From Deltaproteobacteria bacterium (GTDB lineage Bacteria > Desulfobacterota > BSN033 > WVXP01): a stretch of DNA of 47,348 nucleotides. Location: assembly GCA_019308905.1 (NCBI GenBank), contig JAFDHF010000030.1:1-47348 (forward strand), read 5' to 3'. Position numbers and translations under genes: made by a program. The first letter of the stretch is position 1. Each line of letters opens with the position of its first letter. Below, in pieces: positions 32,142 through 41,058 of the stretch. The notes under the pieces are model-generated. The model did not search any database. It was not told where the DNA came from and saw only the letters and a program-made list of their open reading frames with translations.

Positions 32142-33920
32142 ATGACATTGGTTTGGCCATTGGGCAGGGTGTTGTGGATAGATCTGAGCAGGAGGGAGTT
32201 CCACTTCACGGCTCTTGATGAAGAGGAGGTGCTCCGCTGGCTGGGCGGACGGGGGTTCGTGGCGAGGATCCTCTCTGACCGGCTCAAACCCGAAACAGGC
32301 TACTATGCTCCTGAAAATCCCATAGTCTTCGCCATCGGTCCCCTGACAGGGACAAAGGCCCCTGTGGCAGGGCGGTTCGTTGCCGGAGCCAGGTCTCCCC
32401 TGACAGGCGGGTACGGCATGTCGGTGTCAGGTTCGGAATTCGGTCCTGCAATGCGATGGTGCGGCCTGCATGCAATCGTCATCTCGGGAACATCCGGAGA
32501 ACCCGTTGCCGTGTCTATCCAGGACGACAGGGTCACCTTCAGGGACGCCTCTCGCCTCTGGGGCAGAGACACCTTTGAGACGCAGGATATCCTGAAGCAG
32601 GAACTCCAGGACCCCAAGGCCCAGATTTCCTGTATCGGGCCGGCAGGAGAAAACCTGGTCCGATTTTCTGCCGTGATTTCCGGCCGGCGTGCCGCAGCCC
32701 GGTGCGGTGTGGGAGCCGTAATGGGGTCAAAAAAGCTGAAGGCGATTGCCCTCAGCCGTATCCCTAAGGGTGACTATCAGGTGGCCCGGTCTGGTGAATT
32801 CGACAGGGTGGCGAAAGAGGCCTACCGTGCCCTGGTAGAGCATCCGGTCGGAAAGATCATGAAGACCCTGGGCTCGTCGTTTACCGTCGATGTGGTGAAC
32901 GAAGCCGGTATCCTCCCCACCCGCAATTTCCAGGAAGGTGTGTTTGAGCATGCCAAGAGGATTTCGGGGCAGAGGCTCAAGGACGAGTTCAGGGTACGGA
33001 GGACAGCCTCGTGCTACAGGTGCCCGGTCACCTGCGAGAGCGAGGTGAGGGTGGACAGGGGCGAGTATGCCGGTGCCAGCACCCGGGGCCTGGAATACGA
33101 AACACTGTTCGCCCTCGGTTCAAACTGCGGCAATGCCAACCTGGAATCCATTATTTTTATGGATATGTATTGCGACATGATGGGACTTGACACCATGTCC
33201 CTCGGCGTGACCATCTCCTTTGCCATGGAGTGTTTTGAGAGGGGACTGATCTCGGAACGGGAGACCGGCGGCCTCGATCTTTCCTGGGGAAACCATCGGG
33301 TTCTCAAGGATCTGGCCGATCTGATAGTCCAGCGAAGGGGCTTCGGAGCCGTGCTCGCCGATGGGGTGGCACGGGCCTCCAAGAAGATCAGGGGTTCACA
33401 GGGGTATGCCATGCACGTCAAGGGCCTGGAGATGGGCGGTTATGATCCGAGAGGGGCCAAGGGCCAGGGACTCTCTTTTGCCACGAGTACGAGGGGAGGG
33501 TGCCATCATGCCGGAGGATATATTGTCGGTCCGGAGGTGCTGACCAGCGCGGTGGACCGGTTTGCCACAGAGGGTAAGGCCCAACTGGTAAAGGAGTGCC
33601 GGAACTCAAGGGTGATCTATGACAGTGCTATTCTCTGTACATTCAACACAGGGGCCCTCGGGTGGTATCTGGCCGGGAGGCTCTTGTCTGCCGCGATAGG
33701 CACGGACCTCTCAGAGGAGGAGCTCAAGAAGACAGGGGACCGGATCTTCAATACGGAGCGGGAGATCAATCAGAGGTTCGGAATCGGCCCTTCCCGCGAC
33801 ACCCTTCCCGAGAGATTCCTGAGAGAGCCCATGCCTTCAGGGCCTTCCCAGGGCCAGACGGTCGAACTGGAAGAGATGCTGGAAGACTACTATGCCATCA
33901 ATGGATGGCAAAAGGAGTGA
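32142..33920 (+). CDS. aor: aldehyde:ferredoxin oxidoreductase family protein (AOR3)
   Basis: A 592-residue AOR-family enzyme. ATG 32142 is preferred over an in-frame TTG 15 bases upstream because GGGGAAGGG sits in front of it. GGRGFVARI is the N-terminal motif, CGVGAVMGSKKLKA follows, and the cluster ligands are Cys291, Cys294 and Cys298 (CYRCPVTC) and Cys499 (DSAILC). It lies between two iron-type alcohol dehydrogenases; the second starts three bases after its stop, so the two are surely cotranslated. Confidence 0.9.
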   Translation: MTLVWPLGRVLWIDLSRREFHFTALDEEEVLRWLGGRGFVARILSDRLKPETGYYAPENPIVFAIGPLTGTKAPVAGRFVAGARSPLTGGYGMSVSGSEFGPAMRWCGLHAIVISGTSGEPVAVSIQDDRVTFRDASRLWGRDTFETQDILKQELQDPKAQISCIGPAGENLVRFSAVISGRRAAARCGVGAVMGSKKLKAIALSRIPKGDYQVARSGEFDRVAKEAYRALVEHPVGKIMKTLGSSFTVDVVNEAGILPTRNFQEGVFEHAKRISGQRLKDEFRVRRTASCYRCPVTCESEVRVDRGEYAGASTRGLEYETLFALGSNCGNANLESIIFMDMYCDMMGLDTMSLGVTISFAMECFERGLISERETGGLDLSWGNHRVLKDLADLIVQRRGFGAVLADGVARASKKIRGSQGYAMHVKGLEMGGYDPRGAKGQGLSFATSTRGGCHHAGGYIVGPEVLTSAVDRFATEGKAQLVKECRNSRVIYDSAILCTFNTGALGWYLAGRLLSAAIGTDLSEEELKKTGDRIFNTEREINQRFGIGPSRDTLPERFLREPMPSGPSQGQTVELEEMLEDYYAINGWQKE

Positions 33921-33922
33921 GC

Positions 33923-35086
33923 ATGCTTCAGCCGTTTTCCTACGCCATGCCCACGCGGATCGTCTTCGGTCCGGGAACGGTTGCCCGGACCGGAGAAGAG
34001 TTGAGGTCCCTGGAATGCCACAGGCCCATTCTGGTCACGGACGAGGGCGTAGGTTCCCTTCGGTTTTTTGCCAGGTTGAGAGACTCCATAACCGGTGCGA
34101 ACCTGGAATACGAGGTGTTTGATAGGGTTCCCAGGGATCCTGACCTCAGGGATGTGGACAGCCTGGTGGCCTTGGTCAGACAGAAGGGCTGCGATTCGGT
34201 TGTGGCAATCGGGGGAGGGAGTGTGCTCTGTGCCGGCAGGGGGGCGGCGGTGACACTGCCCAGTGGGGGAAGCGCGAGAGAACTGGTGGGGGTCGACAAG
34301 GTCGGGAACGATCCCCTGCCCATGATCGCCGTCCCGACAACCGCGGGCAGCGGCAGCGAGGTTTCAGGGGTGATCGTGCTTTCTGACCGGGAGAGCGGTT
34401 CAATCGTGACGATTGGAAGCCCCCACTGTTTTCCCAAACTGGCCATCCTCGATCCGGATGCACTTGCCGACCTACCCGCCCGTCAGGCGGCAATCTCGGG
34501 TATGGACGCCCTCGCTCACGGCCTTGAAGCCCTCATGACGACCACGCCCAACCCCCTGTCCGAGGCCCTGGCGGTTCATGCGTGCGCCACGATTTTCAAG
34601 GAGTTGCCGAATGCGGCCCTCACAGCAGAATCGGAACCGAAAGCCCGGTGCCTGGTTGCCAGCACCATGGCGAATATGGCCTGCGGAAACTCCCGGCTCT
34701 CTCTCGGCCACGCCATGACCCTGCCCCTTTCGGCCCGTTTTGATATTCCCCACGGGGTGGCGGCCGGTCTCCTTCTGCCTCACGTGGTGAGATTCAACCT
34801 CCCGGTCGCTGGGAGACGGCTCCTCCCATTGATGAGGGCCATGGGATACGAGCCTGACGTGGATCCGGAATGCATCCTCCAGGAAATCGTTTCACTCCTG
34901 GACGACCTGGATTTCCCCTGCTGCCTTCAAACGCTGGGGGTGGAAGAATCGGCCCTGGCCGGGATGGCAGGGCAGGTGGCAGACTCACCCCTGTCAAAAT
35001 TCAATCTACGCAAGGCAGAGACGAGCCAGGTGCTCAGTATCTACCAGGCCGCCTTTTCTGCGGGCAGGGATAGGGTAGTATGGTGA
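33923..35086 (+). CDS. iron-type alcohol dehydrogenase homologue with altered nucleotide motif
   Basis: A 387-residue member of the iron-containing alcohol dehydrogenase family. The metal ligands are kept (GMDALAHGLEA, LGHAMTLPLSARFDIPHG). The motif that is GGGSSIDVAKA in its neighbour reads GGGSVLCAGRGAA here, without the usual Asp and Lys, so cofactor choice or activity may differ. ATG 33923 with GGAG seven to ten bases upstream is used; a long frame reaching back to 33662 lies inside AOR3. It is coupled to AOR3 in front and precedes AOR4 by about 50 bp. Confidence 0.85.
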   Translation: MLQPFSYAMPTRIVFGPGTVARTGEELRSLECHRPILVTDEGVGSLRFFARLRDSITGANLEYEVFDRVPRDPDLRDVDSLVALVRQKGCDSVVAIGGGSVLCAGRGAAVTLPSGGSARELVGVDKVGNDPLPMIAVPTTAGSGSEVSGVIVLSDRESGSIVTIGSPHCFPKLAILDPDALADLPARQAAISGMDALAHGLEALMTTTPNPLSEALAVHACATIFKELPNAALTAESEPKARCLVASTMANMACGNSRLSLGHAMTLPLSARFDIPHGVAAGLLLPHVVRFNLPVAGRRLLPLMRAMGYEPDVDPECILQEIVSLLDDLDFPCCLQTLGVEESALAGMAGQVADSPLSKFNLRKAETSQVLSIYQAAFSAGRDRVVW

Positions 35087-35135
35087 ATTGCCTTGCAAGT
35101 TGTGTGTTAGGCTTCTGTGGGAAGGAGAACCGTGG

Positions 35136-36950
35136 ATGAAGGGATATCAAGGGAAGTGCCTGGTCGTTGACCTCTCCCGTGGGACTGTCAAGGAGAGTCC
35201 GCTCAATATGGAAGACGCCCGGAGGTTCGTGGGCGGACGGGGGCTGGCCACCAAGATGCTTTTCGACATGATAGATCCAAGGGTTGAGCCCCTGGGTCCT
35301 GAGAATGTCCTGATCATGATGACCGGCCCATTGACTGCCTCGGGCGCCCCATCGGCATGCCGTTATATGGTCGTGACAAAGTCACCCCTCACAGGACTCG
35401 TTGCCTCTTCCAATTCCGGAGGGTTCTTCCCGGCCGAGTTGAAAAGAGCCGGTTTCGATGGGATTGTCTTTAAGGGAAAGTCTCCAGAGCCCGTCTATCT
35501 CTACGTTCATGAGGGCCGGGCCGAACTGAGAGATGCCACCCACCTCTGGGGCAAGACCGTCTCCCAGACCGAAGAGGCCCTTGCTCAGGAACTGGGTGAG
35601 GCGAGGGTGCGGGTCGCATGCATCGGACCGGGGGGCGAGAGGTTGAGCCGCATCTCCGGTGTAATGAACGACCGCTACCGGGCGGCGGGCCGGTCAGGCG
35701 TGGGTGCGGTGATGGGGTCAAAGAACCTCAAGGCTGTGGTTGCACGAGGCACGTCGGACGTGCCGATCGGCGACCCTGGAGGGTTTCGAGCCGCCGTGAA
35801 GGCTGCCCGGGAAAAGATCAGGACCTCTCCAACGACCTCCGAGCTCTTCCCTGAGCTCGGCACGGCGGTCCTGGTCAACCCGATGAACAACCTAGGCATG
35901 TTTCCGACCCTTAATTTCCGGGAGGCCACCTTCGATGCGGCTGAGAAGATCAGTGCCGAGACCATGAAGGGGACGATCGTCAAGAGAAAAAAGGCATGCT
36001 ACGGCTGCACCATTGCGTGTACCCGCTGGAGCGAGGTGGATGACCCCAAGTACGCCTGCAAGGGGGAAGGGCCTGAGTACGAGACGGTTTGGGCACTGGG
36101 GGCGCTCTGCGGGGTGGACAACCTCCACGCCGTGGCCAAGGCCAACTGCCTTTGTAACGACCTCGGCCTGGACACCATGAGCGTGGGCGGTACCATAGCG
36201 TGCGCCATGGAGATGGCCGAGGACGGGGTTATCCCAGAGGCTGACATCGGCTTCAAGCTAGGGTTCGGAGACGCTGATGCCATGGTGAAGCTGACGGAGA
36301 TGATCGGCTATCGCGAGGGGTTCGGCGATGTGCTTGCCGAGGGCTCGTACCTGCTCGCCGTGAAATACGGGAGGCCGGAATACTTCCAGGGGGTGAAGAG
36401 GCAGGAACCTGCCGGGTATGATCCACGTGCGTCACAGGGTATGGGGCTCGCCTATGCCACTTCAAACAGGGGCGCCTGCCACGTGAGGGCCTTCATGATC
36501 GGTGTGGAGGTTTTCGGAGCACCTGTCAAACTCGAGCCCTCAGCCACAGCGGAAAAGGCCCACTGGCTCAAGATATTCCAGGACACCAGCGCCTTCACTG
36601 ACGCTCTCGGTTTTTGTAACTTTGTCCTCCAGGCATTCGGGGGCGAGGAGATGGCCGAGATGTTTTCGAGGACGACGGGAGAATCCTTCGGTTGGGATGA
36701 TCTCTTGAAGGTGGGGGAACGGATCTGGAACCTGGAGAGGCTTTTCAATATTCGGGCCGGCATGAACCCGGCGGATGATGTTCTGCCTCTGAGGCAGATG
36801 ACCCCAGAAGGGGCAATTCCAAGGGGGCCGACCAGAGGCCAGCACAACCGGCTGGGAGAGATGCTGCCGGAGTACTATCAGGAGCGGGGGTGGGATTCCA
36901 GTGGAATGCCCACCCCCGAGAAACTCGCAGAGCTCGGGATAGAGCTCTGA
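35136..36950 (+). CDS. aor: aldehyde:ferredoxin oxidoreductase family protein (AOR4)
   Basis: A 604-residue AOR-family enzyme. ATG 35136 is chosen because AAGGAG lies upstream and the product then begins MKGYQGKCLVVDL like its paralogues; the frame opens earlier at 35088. GGRGLATKM and SGVGAVMGSKNLKA are present. The cluster ligands are Cys288, Cys291, Cys295 (CYGCTIAC) and Cys494 (DALGFC), the same numbering I recall for the Pyrococcus AOR. It is the last enzyme gene before the BMP-type ABC importer. Confidence 0.9.
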   Translation: MKGYQGKCLVVDLSRGTVKESPLNMEDARRFVGGRGLATKMLFDMIDPRVEPLGPENVLIMMTGPLTASGAPSACRYMVVTKSPLTGLVASSNSGGFFPAELKRAGFDGIVFKGKSPEPVYLYVHEGRAELRDATHLWGKTVSQTEEALAQELGEARVRVACIGPGGERLSRISGVMNDRYRAAGRSGVGAVMGSKNLKAVVARGTSDVPIGDPGGFRAAVKAAREKIRTSPTTSELFPELGTAVLVNPMNNLGMFPTLNFREATFDAAEKISAETMKGTIVKRKKACYGCTIACTRWSEVDDPKYACKGEGPEYETVWALGALCGVDNLHAVAKANCLCNDLGLDTMSVGGTIACAMEMAEDGVIPEADIGFKLGFGDADAMVKLTEMIGYREGFGDVLAEGSYLLAVKYGRPEYFQGVKRQEPAGYDPRASQGMGLAYATSNRGACHVRAFMIGVEVFGAPVKLEPSATAEKAHWLKIFQDTSAFTDALGFCNFVLQAFGGEEMAEMFSRTTGESFGWDDLLKVGERIWNLERLFNIRAGMNPADDVLPLRQMTPEGAIPRGPTRGQHNRLGEMLPEYYQERGWDSSGMPTPEKLAELGIEL

Positions 36951-37166
36951 GAGGGGTTTCTCCCGGATACCGGCCCGACCGGGGGAGATTGTCTCGTGAG
37001 ATCAGCGAGGATTTGTTCTTCAAATGCCGGGAAAGGAGGTGAGAAAACGGGGTGAATGGCGTGAAAGGAGGATAGGACTGGGCCGAAGCGGGTGGTAAGT
37101 CCTGAATGGTTTCTAACGTTCTAGTGGTGGTTTTCGGCATTTTATGATGAAAGGAGGATAAGAATC

Positions 37167-38225
37167 ATGAGTTTGAAGAAAAATCGAAGACGGGCGAGCA
37201 TTCTGATAGGTTTGTTGGTTCTGTTTGTCATAGGGCTCGGTCAGGGACTGGTTTTTGAAGCTCAAGCGGAAAAGGCCATCACCAAGATAGCCGTCGTCGC
37301 CCCTGAAGAGGGTAACGACTACGGCTGGAACCAGGAAGGTGTCGAGTCTGCCAAGGACGTTGCCAAGTGGCTGGGTGCGGAGATCGAAGTGGCGGACGGA
37401 GCCGGTTACGGCGACATAGGCCCGATCCTCCGCGACCTCGCAGAGGGTGGAGCTCAGTGGATCATAGCATGGGCGAGCGGGTACAACACGGTTGCCCCTC
37501 AAATCGCCCAGCAGACGGGTGTTCCGGTCCTGGTAATAGGTGCCTTTGAGCAGGGCTTGATCCCCGGCCTCAGTACGGACATCGAGACCAGGGCCGAGCA
37601 GGGCTCGTTTCTGGCAGGCGTCCTGGCAGCCAAGATGACGCATTCGGGTACCCTCGGTATCTGCATTTCTGCTGACGACGAGAACTGGGTCAAGATGGCC
37701 GGGGGCTTTGCCGCCGGTGCCAAACGTGCCGATCCGGGAATCAAGATTCTGATGGCGCAGATAGGACAGGCGGGCTACGCGGACGCGGCAGGCGGCAGCC
37801 GGGTCACGAAGAACCTCATCTCCGGAGGAGCGGACATCATCTTCGGTATGGGGGATGGTTCCACCTTCGGTATGATCCAGGCCGTTGAGACGGCCACGCC
37901 TCCCAAAGGAGCGGAAAAGGTCTGGTTCATCGATGTCATCGGCGACAAGACGTCACTGGACAAGAAGGGCATCTACCTGACATCCGTGGTATGGGACTAT
38001 CTGCCCATGTTCAAGAAGGCAGCCCAGAATCTGAAGAACGGTACCTACGGCCGGAAGATCCTCTGGATCGACGTGCGCAACGGCTGCATCAAGCTGCTCA
38101 AGACCAAGCATATTCCAGACGAGGTTTGGTCGGAGGTGCAGGCCATGAGGGCCGACATCGTCGCCGGGAAGATCGAGGTGCCGGTGTTGCGGAGGAAGAA
38201 GGAAGTCCAGAGTCTGATCAAGTAG
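37167..38225 (+). CDS. BMP-family ABC transporter substrate-binding protein
   Basis: A 352-residue exported protein with a Sec signal peptide (helix IGLLVLFVIGLGQGLVF, cleavage probably after EAQA) and no lipobox Cys, so it should be free in the periplasm. The mature part has the BMP/PnrA fold: KIAVVAPEEGNDYGWNQEG, IIAWASGYNT and a hinge typical of purine nucleoside or riboflavin binders. It has an excellent ribosome binding site (AAAGGAGG). The ATPase and two permeases that follow complete the importer. A vitamin- or nucleoside-like ligand fits the family; the exact ligand is unknown. Confidence 0.88.
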   Translation: MSLKKNRRRASILIGLLVLFVIGLGQGLVFEAQAEKAITKIAVVAPEEGNDYGWNQEGVESAKDVAKWLGAEIEVADGAGYGDIGPILRDLAEGGAQWIIAWASGYNTVAPQIAQQTGVPVLVIGAFEQGLIPGLSTDIETRAEQGSFLAGVLAAKMTHSGTLGICISADDENWVKMAGGFAAGAKRADPGIKILMAQIGQAGYADAAGGSRVTKNLISGGADIIFGMGDGSTFGMIQAVETATPPKGAEKVWFIDVIGDKTSLDKKGIYLTSVVWDYLPMFKKAAQNLKNGTYGRKILWIDVRNGCIKLLKTKHIPDEVWSEVQAMRADIVAGKIEVPVLRRKKEVQSLIK

Positions 38226-38280
38226 TTTCGATTGAAAGTCGGCGGGATGTTGGTCAGCAAACAGGGGGCCGCAACGATTC

Positions 38281-39903
38281 ATGAATAGAGAGAACGCCAG
38301 GATGCAGGATGCTTCGGCCTGTGGTTCGGGTTCGGCGGCGGAAGGGCCCGCTGCCGAACTCATCGGCATCACCAAGGCCTTCCCCGGTGTGATAGCCAAC
38401 AACAACATATCTCTAACCATATGGCCCGGAGAGGTGCACTGCCTGCTTGGAGAGAACGGTGCAGGGAAATCGACGCTCATGCAGATCCTCTCCGGCATGT
38501 ACGAGCCCGACTCGGGAACGATTCGGGTGTTCGGCCGAGAGGTCCGCATCGATTCTCCCCGCAAGGCCCTTGAGCTCGGGGTGGGAATGGTGTACCAGCA
38601 CCCGACCCTTATTCCGGTGTTCACGGTTCTTGAGAATCTTCTTCTCGGCGGCCGGGGACGTCTCACCCTGGACCGTAGTGGTGCGTTGAAGCGGTTCAGG
38701 GAATACGCGGACCTGCTTGGAATCGACATCGATCCCGGGTCCCTGGTGGGCAGCCTTGCCCTCGGCCAGCAACAGCAGGTGGAGATCATAAGAGCCCTCT
38801 GGAAGGGATCCTCTGTGCTGATCCTTGACGAGCCCACCTCCATGCTCACGCCCAAGGGCATCGAAGAATTGAAGGAAGTCGTAGCCCAACTCAAACAGTC
38901 CGGGCTTGCCGTGATATTCATCACCCACAAGCTCCATGAGGCCCTGGATACGGGCGACAGGATATCGGTTCTCAGGGGAGGCAGGTTAGTCGGGTCGCTG
39001 GAGCCCTCTCTCCTGCATAGCACGGAAAGGTCAGAGATCCGGTCCATGGTGATCGAGATGATGTTCGGCAAGGAGACGAGCGGTGTCACGGATGTGGCCG
39101 AGGTCAAGGCCCGGGCAACCGGCAGGTCATTGACCAGGCATCTGTCCGGGAGAGCGGTTCTTGAACTCGTGGACGTCTCTGTAGAGGCTGAACACGGTGA
39201 GGTCGAGGTGGAGGGGATCTCTTTCTCCCTGCGTGCCGGTGAGATTCTGGGGGTCGCCGGTGTCGACGGGAACGGACAGCGGGAACTGGCCGAGGCGATA
39301 GCCGGGCAGCGGAGAATAACCGCCGGAGATATTCTGTTGAATGGAATCTCCCTTTCAGGGTGTAGTGTGGCGGAGCGGCAGAGGATGGGACTGCGCTATG
39401 TGACCGACGACCGGATGGGGGAAGGGATATGTGCCCCCCTCAGCGTGGGCAGGAACCTGTTTCTCAAGAGGATAGGTCAAAAGCCGTTCTGGAATTGCGG
39501 AAGGGCCGACGAAGGGGCGATCAGGGAGACTGCGGAGAGGCTGATCAAGGAATACGACATTCACACCCCGGGTGTGGAAAGCAGGTGCGGTGCGCTGTCC
39601 GGCGGGAATATTCAGAAGGTTTTGCTGGCCAGAGAACTGCTGTTCGACCCCAAGGTGGTCGTATTCAGCAAACCCACCCACGGGTTGGATCTCAAGACAA
39701 CCGGTATGGTACGGGAAAGGATCAGGAGGCTGGCCGACGAGGAGGGCGTTGCCGCGCTTCTCATCTCCACGGACCTGGACGAGGTTCTCGATCTGGCGGA
39801 CCGGATCGCTGTCATGTATCGGGGCCGCATATCCGGGATCGTGGAGAATCGGGAAGGAATCGAGAAGGTCGTGGGTGAACTCATGGTGGGCGGGAGTCTG
39901 TAG
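38281..39903 (+). CDS. ABC transporter ATPase, two-domain (nucleoside/sugar type)
   Basis: A 540-residue tandem ABC ATPase of the kind paired with BMP binding proteins. Domain 1: Walker A GENGAGKST, signature LALGQQQQ, Walker B VLILDEPTSML and switch segment FITHKLHE, all intact. Domain 2: Walker A is degraded (GVDGNGQRE, no Lys), signature LSGGNIQK is intact, and Walker B reads VVVFSKPTHGLD. A degenerate second domain is normal in this family. It lies 55 bp after the binding protein; the start at 38281 lacks a clear ribosome binding site, and ATG 38302 is a possible alternative. Confidence 0.9.
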   Translation: MNRENARMQDASACGSGSAAEGPAAELIGITKAFPGVIANNNISLTIWPGEVHCLLGENGAGKSTLMQILSGMYEPDSGTIRVFGREVRIDSPRKALELGVGMVYQHPTLIPVFTVLENLLLGGRGRLTLDRSGALKRFREYADLLGIDIDPGSLVGSLALGQQQQVEIIRALWKGSSVLILDEPTSMLTPKGIEELKEVVAQLKQSGLAVIFITHKLHEALDTGDRISVLRGGRLVGSLEPSLLHSTERSEIRSMVIEMMFGKETSGVTDVAEVKARATGRSLTRHLSGRAVLELVDVSVEAEHGEVEVEGISFSLRAGEILGVAGVDGNGQRELAEAIAGQRRITAGDILLNGISLSGCSVAERQRMGLRYVTDDRMGEGICAPLSVGRNLFLKRIGQKPFWNCGRADEGAIRETAERLIKEYDIHTPGVESRCGALSGGNIQKVLLARELLFDPKVVVFSKPTHGLDLKTTGMVRERIRRLADEEGVAALLISTDLDEVLDLADRIAVMYRGRISGIVENREGIEKVVGELMVGGSL

Positions 39904-41058
39904 GTGGCTGGCACGATAGAGGTCAACGAAGGGGCATTGGGGGACGATCCGAAGGGGGCTCGTGGTCCCGGCGGCGGAGTCCTCGGCAGGGTGTGGAAGG
40001 GCGCGGTTGAGGGCATTGGACCTGTGGTACTCGCCCTGATTGCGGGCGGTTTGTTGCTTCTTGTGTTGGGGAGGGATCCCATCTCCTTTTACGGCCATAT
40101 CGTCCGGGCGGGGCTGGTCAACAAGAGCGGGCTGCAGGATACGGTGATCAGGATGGCTCCCTTGCTCTTGATGGCCGGGGGCCTGATAGTCGCCTTCCAG
40201 GGAGGCATCTGGAATATCGGCGGAGACGGCCAGTTCTTAATGGGGGCGGCTCTGGCGGCTGGGTTCGGTCCCGCATTCATGGCGGCAATGCCCGTATGGT
40301 CGAGCCTTTTCCTCTTGTGCGTCATAGGCACTATCGCCGGAGGCCTCTTGACGATCATACCTGCCGTGCTCAAGGCGAGGTACGGGGTCAACGAGATCAT
40401 CAGCTCTTTGATGATGAGCTTCATAGGCATCAACCTGGCGAACCTGCTCATCAAGGGGCCGTTTCGCAGCACCAAGACGCTTGTGCCCCAGACCGACGTC
40501 GTCCCTTTTGCGAAATTGCTGCCGCCGATTCCGGGAACTCGCATCCACGTGGGGATCGTTGTGGCGCTCATATTGATCTTCCTTGTCTACGATGTGATGA
40601 AAAGAACCTCCCTGGGGCTCAAGCTGCGGCTTCTCGGCGCGAATCCGAGGGCCGCCCGGCATGCCGGGCTCAACAACTCGCGGCTCATAGTGGGTGCGTT
40701 CATGGTAAGCGGCGCGTTCATGGGGCTTGCAGGGAGCGTGGAAATTCTCGGTGTATGGGGTTATATGAGGGCGGATTGGAATCCGAATTTCGGGCTTGCG
40801 CTGTTTGCGCTGGTCTTCTTGGCCCGGTTGAACGCGTTGGCGACCATACCACTGGTTGGATTCTATGCGGCCTTTTCGATCGGGGGGCATTCCGCGGCCA
40901 GGGCGGCCGGACTTCCGGACGACTTCATGCTGATAATCATAGGATTGGTGCTGCTCTTCATGGCGCTCAGCGAGTATCTCAAGGAGCGGCGGTCCGGGTC
41001 GTCTGGCCTCCTGTTGCGTGTCCTTCGCAGTCTGCGGGAGTTAAGGACCGATGAATGA
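39904..41058 (+). CDS. ABC transporter permease 1 (BPD_transp_2 type)
   Basis: A 384-residue membrane protein beginning at a GTG directly adjacent to the ATPase stop. The BPD_transp_2 features are FQGGIWNIGGDGQFLMGA and RYGVNEIISSLMMSFIGIN, with the GANPRAARHAGLN cytosolic coupling loop. It ends in an ATGA-type overlap of eight bases with permease 2. The pair is the YufP/YufQ type of BMP-linked importers. Confidence 0.9.
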   Translation: MAGTIEVNEGALGDDPKGARGPGGGVLGRVWKGAVEGIGPVVLALIAGGLLLLVLGRDPISFYGHIVRAGLVNKSGLQDTVIRMAPLLLMAGGLIVAFQGGIWNIGGDGQFLMGAALAAGFGPAFMAAMPVWSSLFLLCVIGTIAGGLLTIIPAVLKARYGVNEIISSLMMSFIGINLANLLIKGPFRSTKTLVPQTDVVPFAKLLPPIPGTRIHVGIVVALILIFLVYDVMKRTSLGLKLRLLGANPRAARHAGLNNSRLIVGAFMVSGAFMGLAGSVEILGVWGYMRADWNPNFGLALFALVFLARLNALATIPLVGFYAAFSIGGHSAARAAGLPDDFMLIIIGLVLLFMALSEYLKERRSGSSGLLLRVLRSLRELRTDE

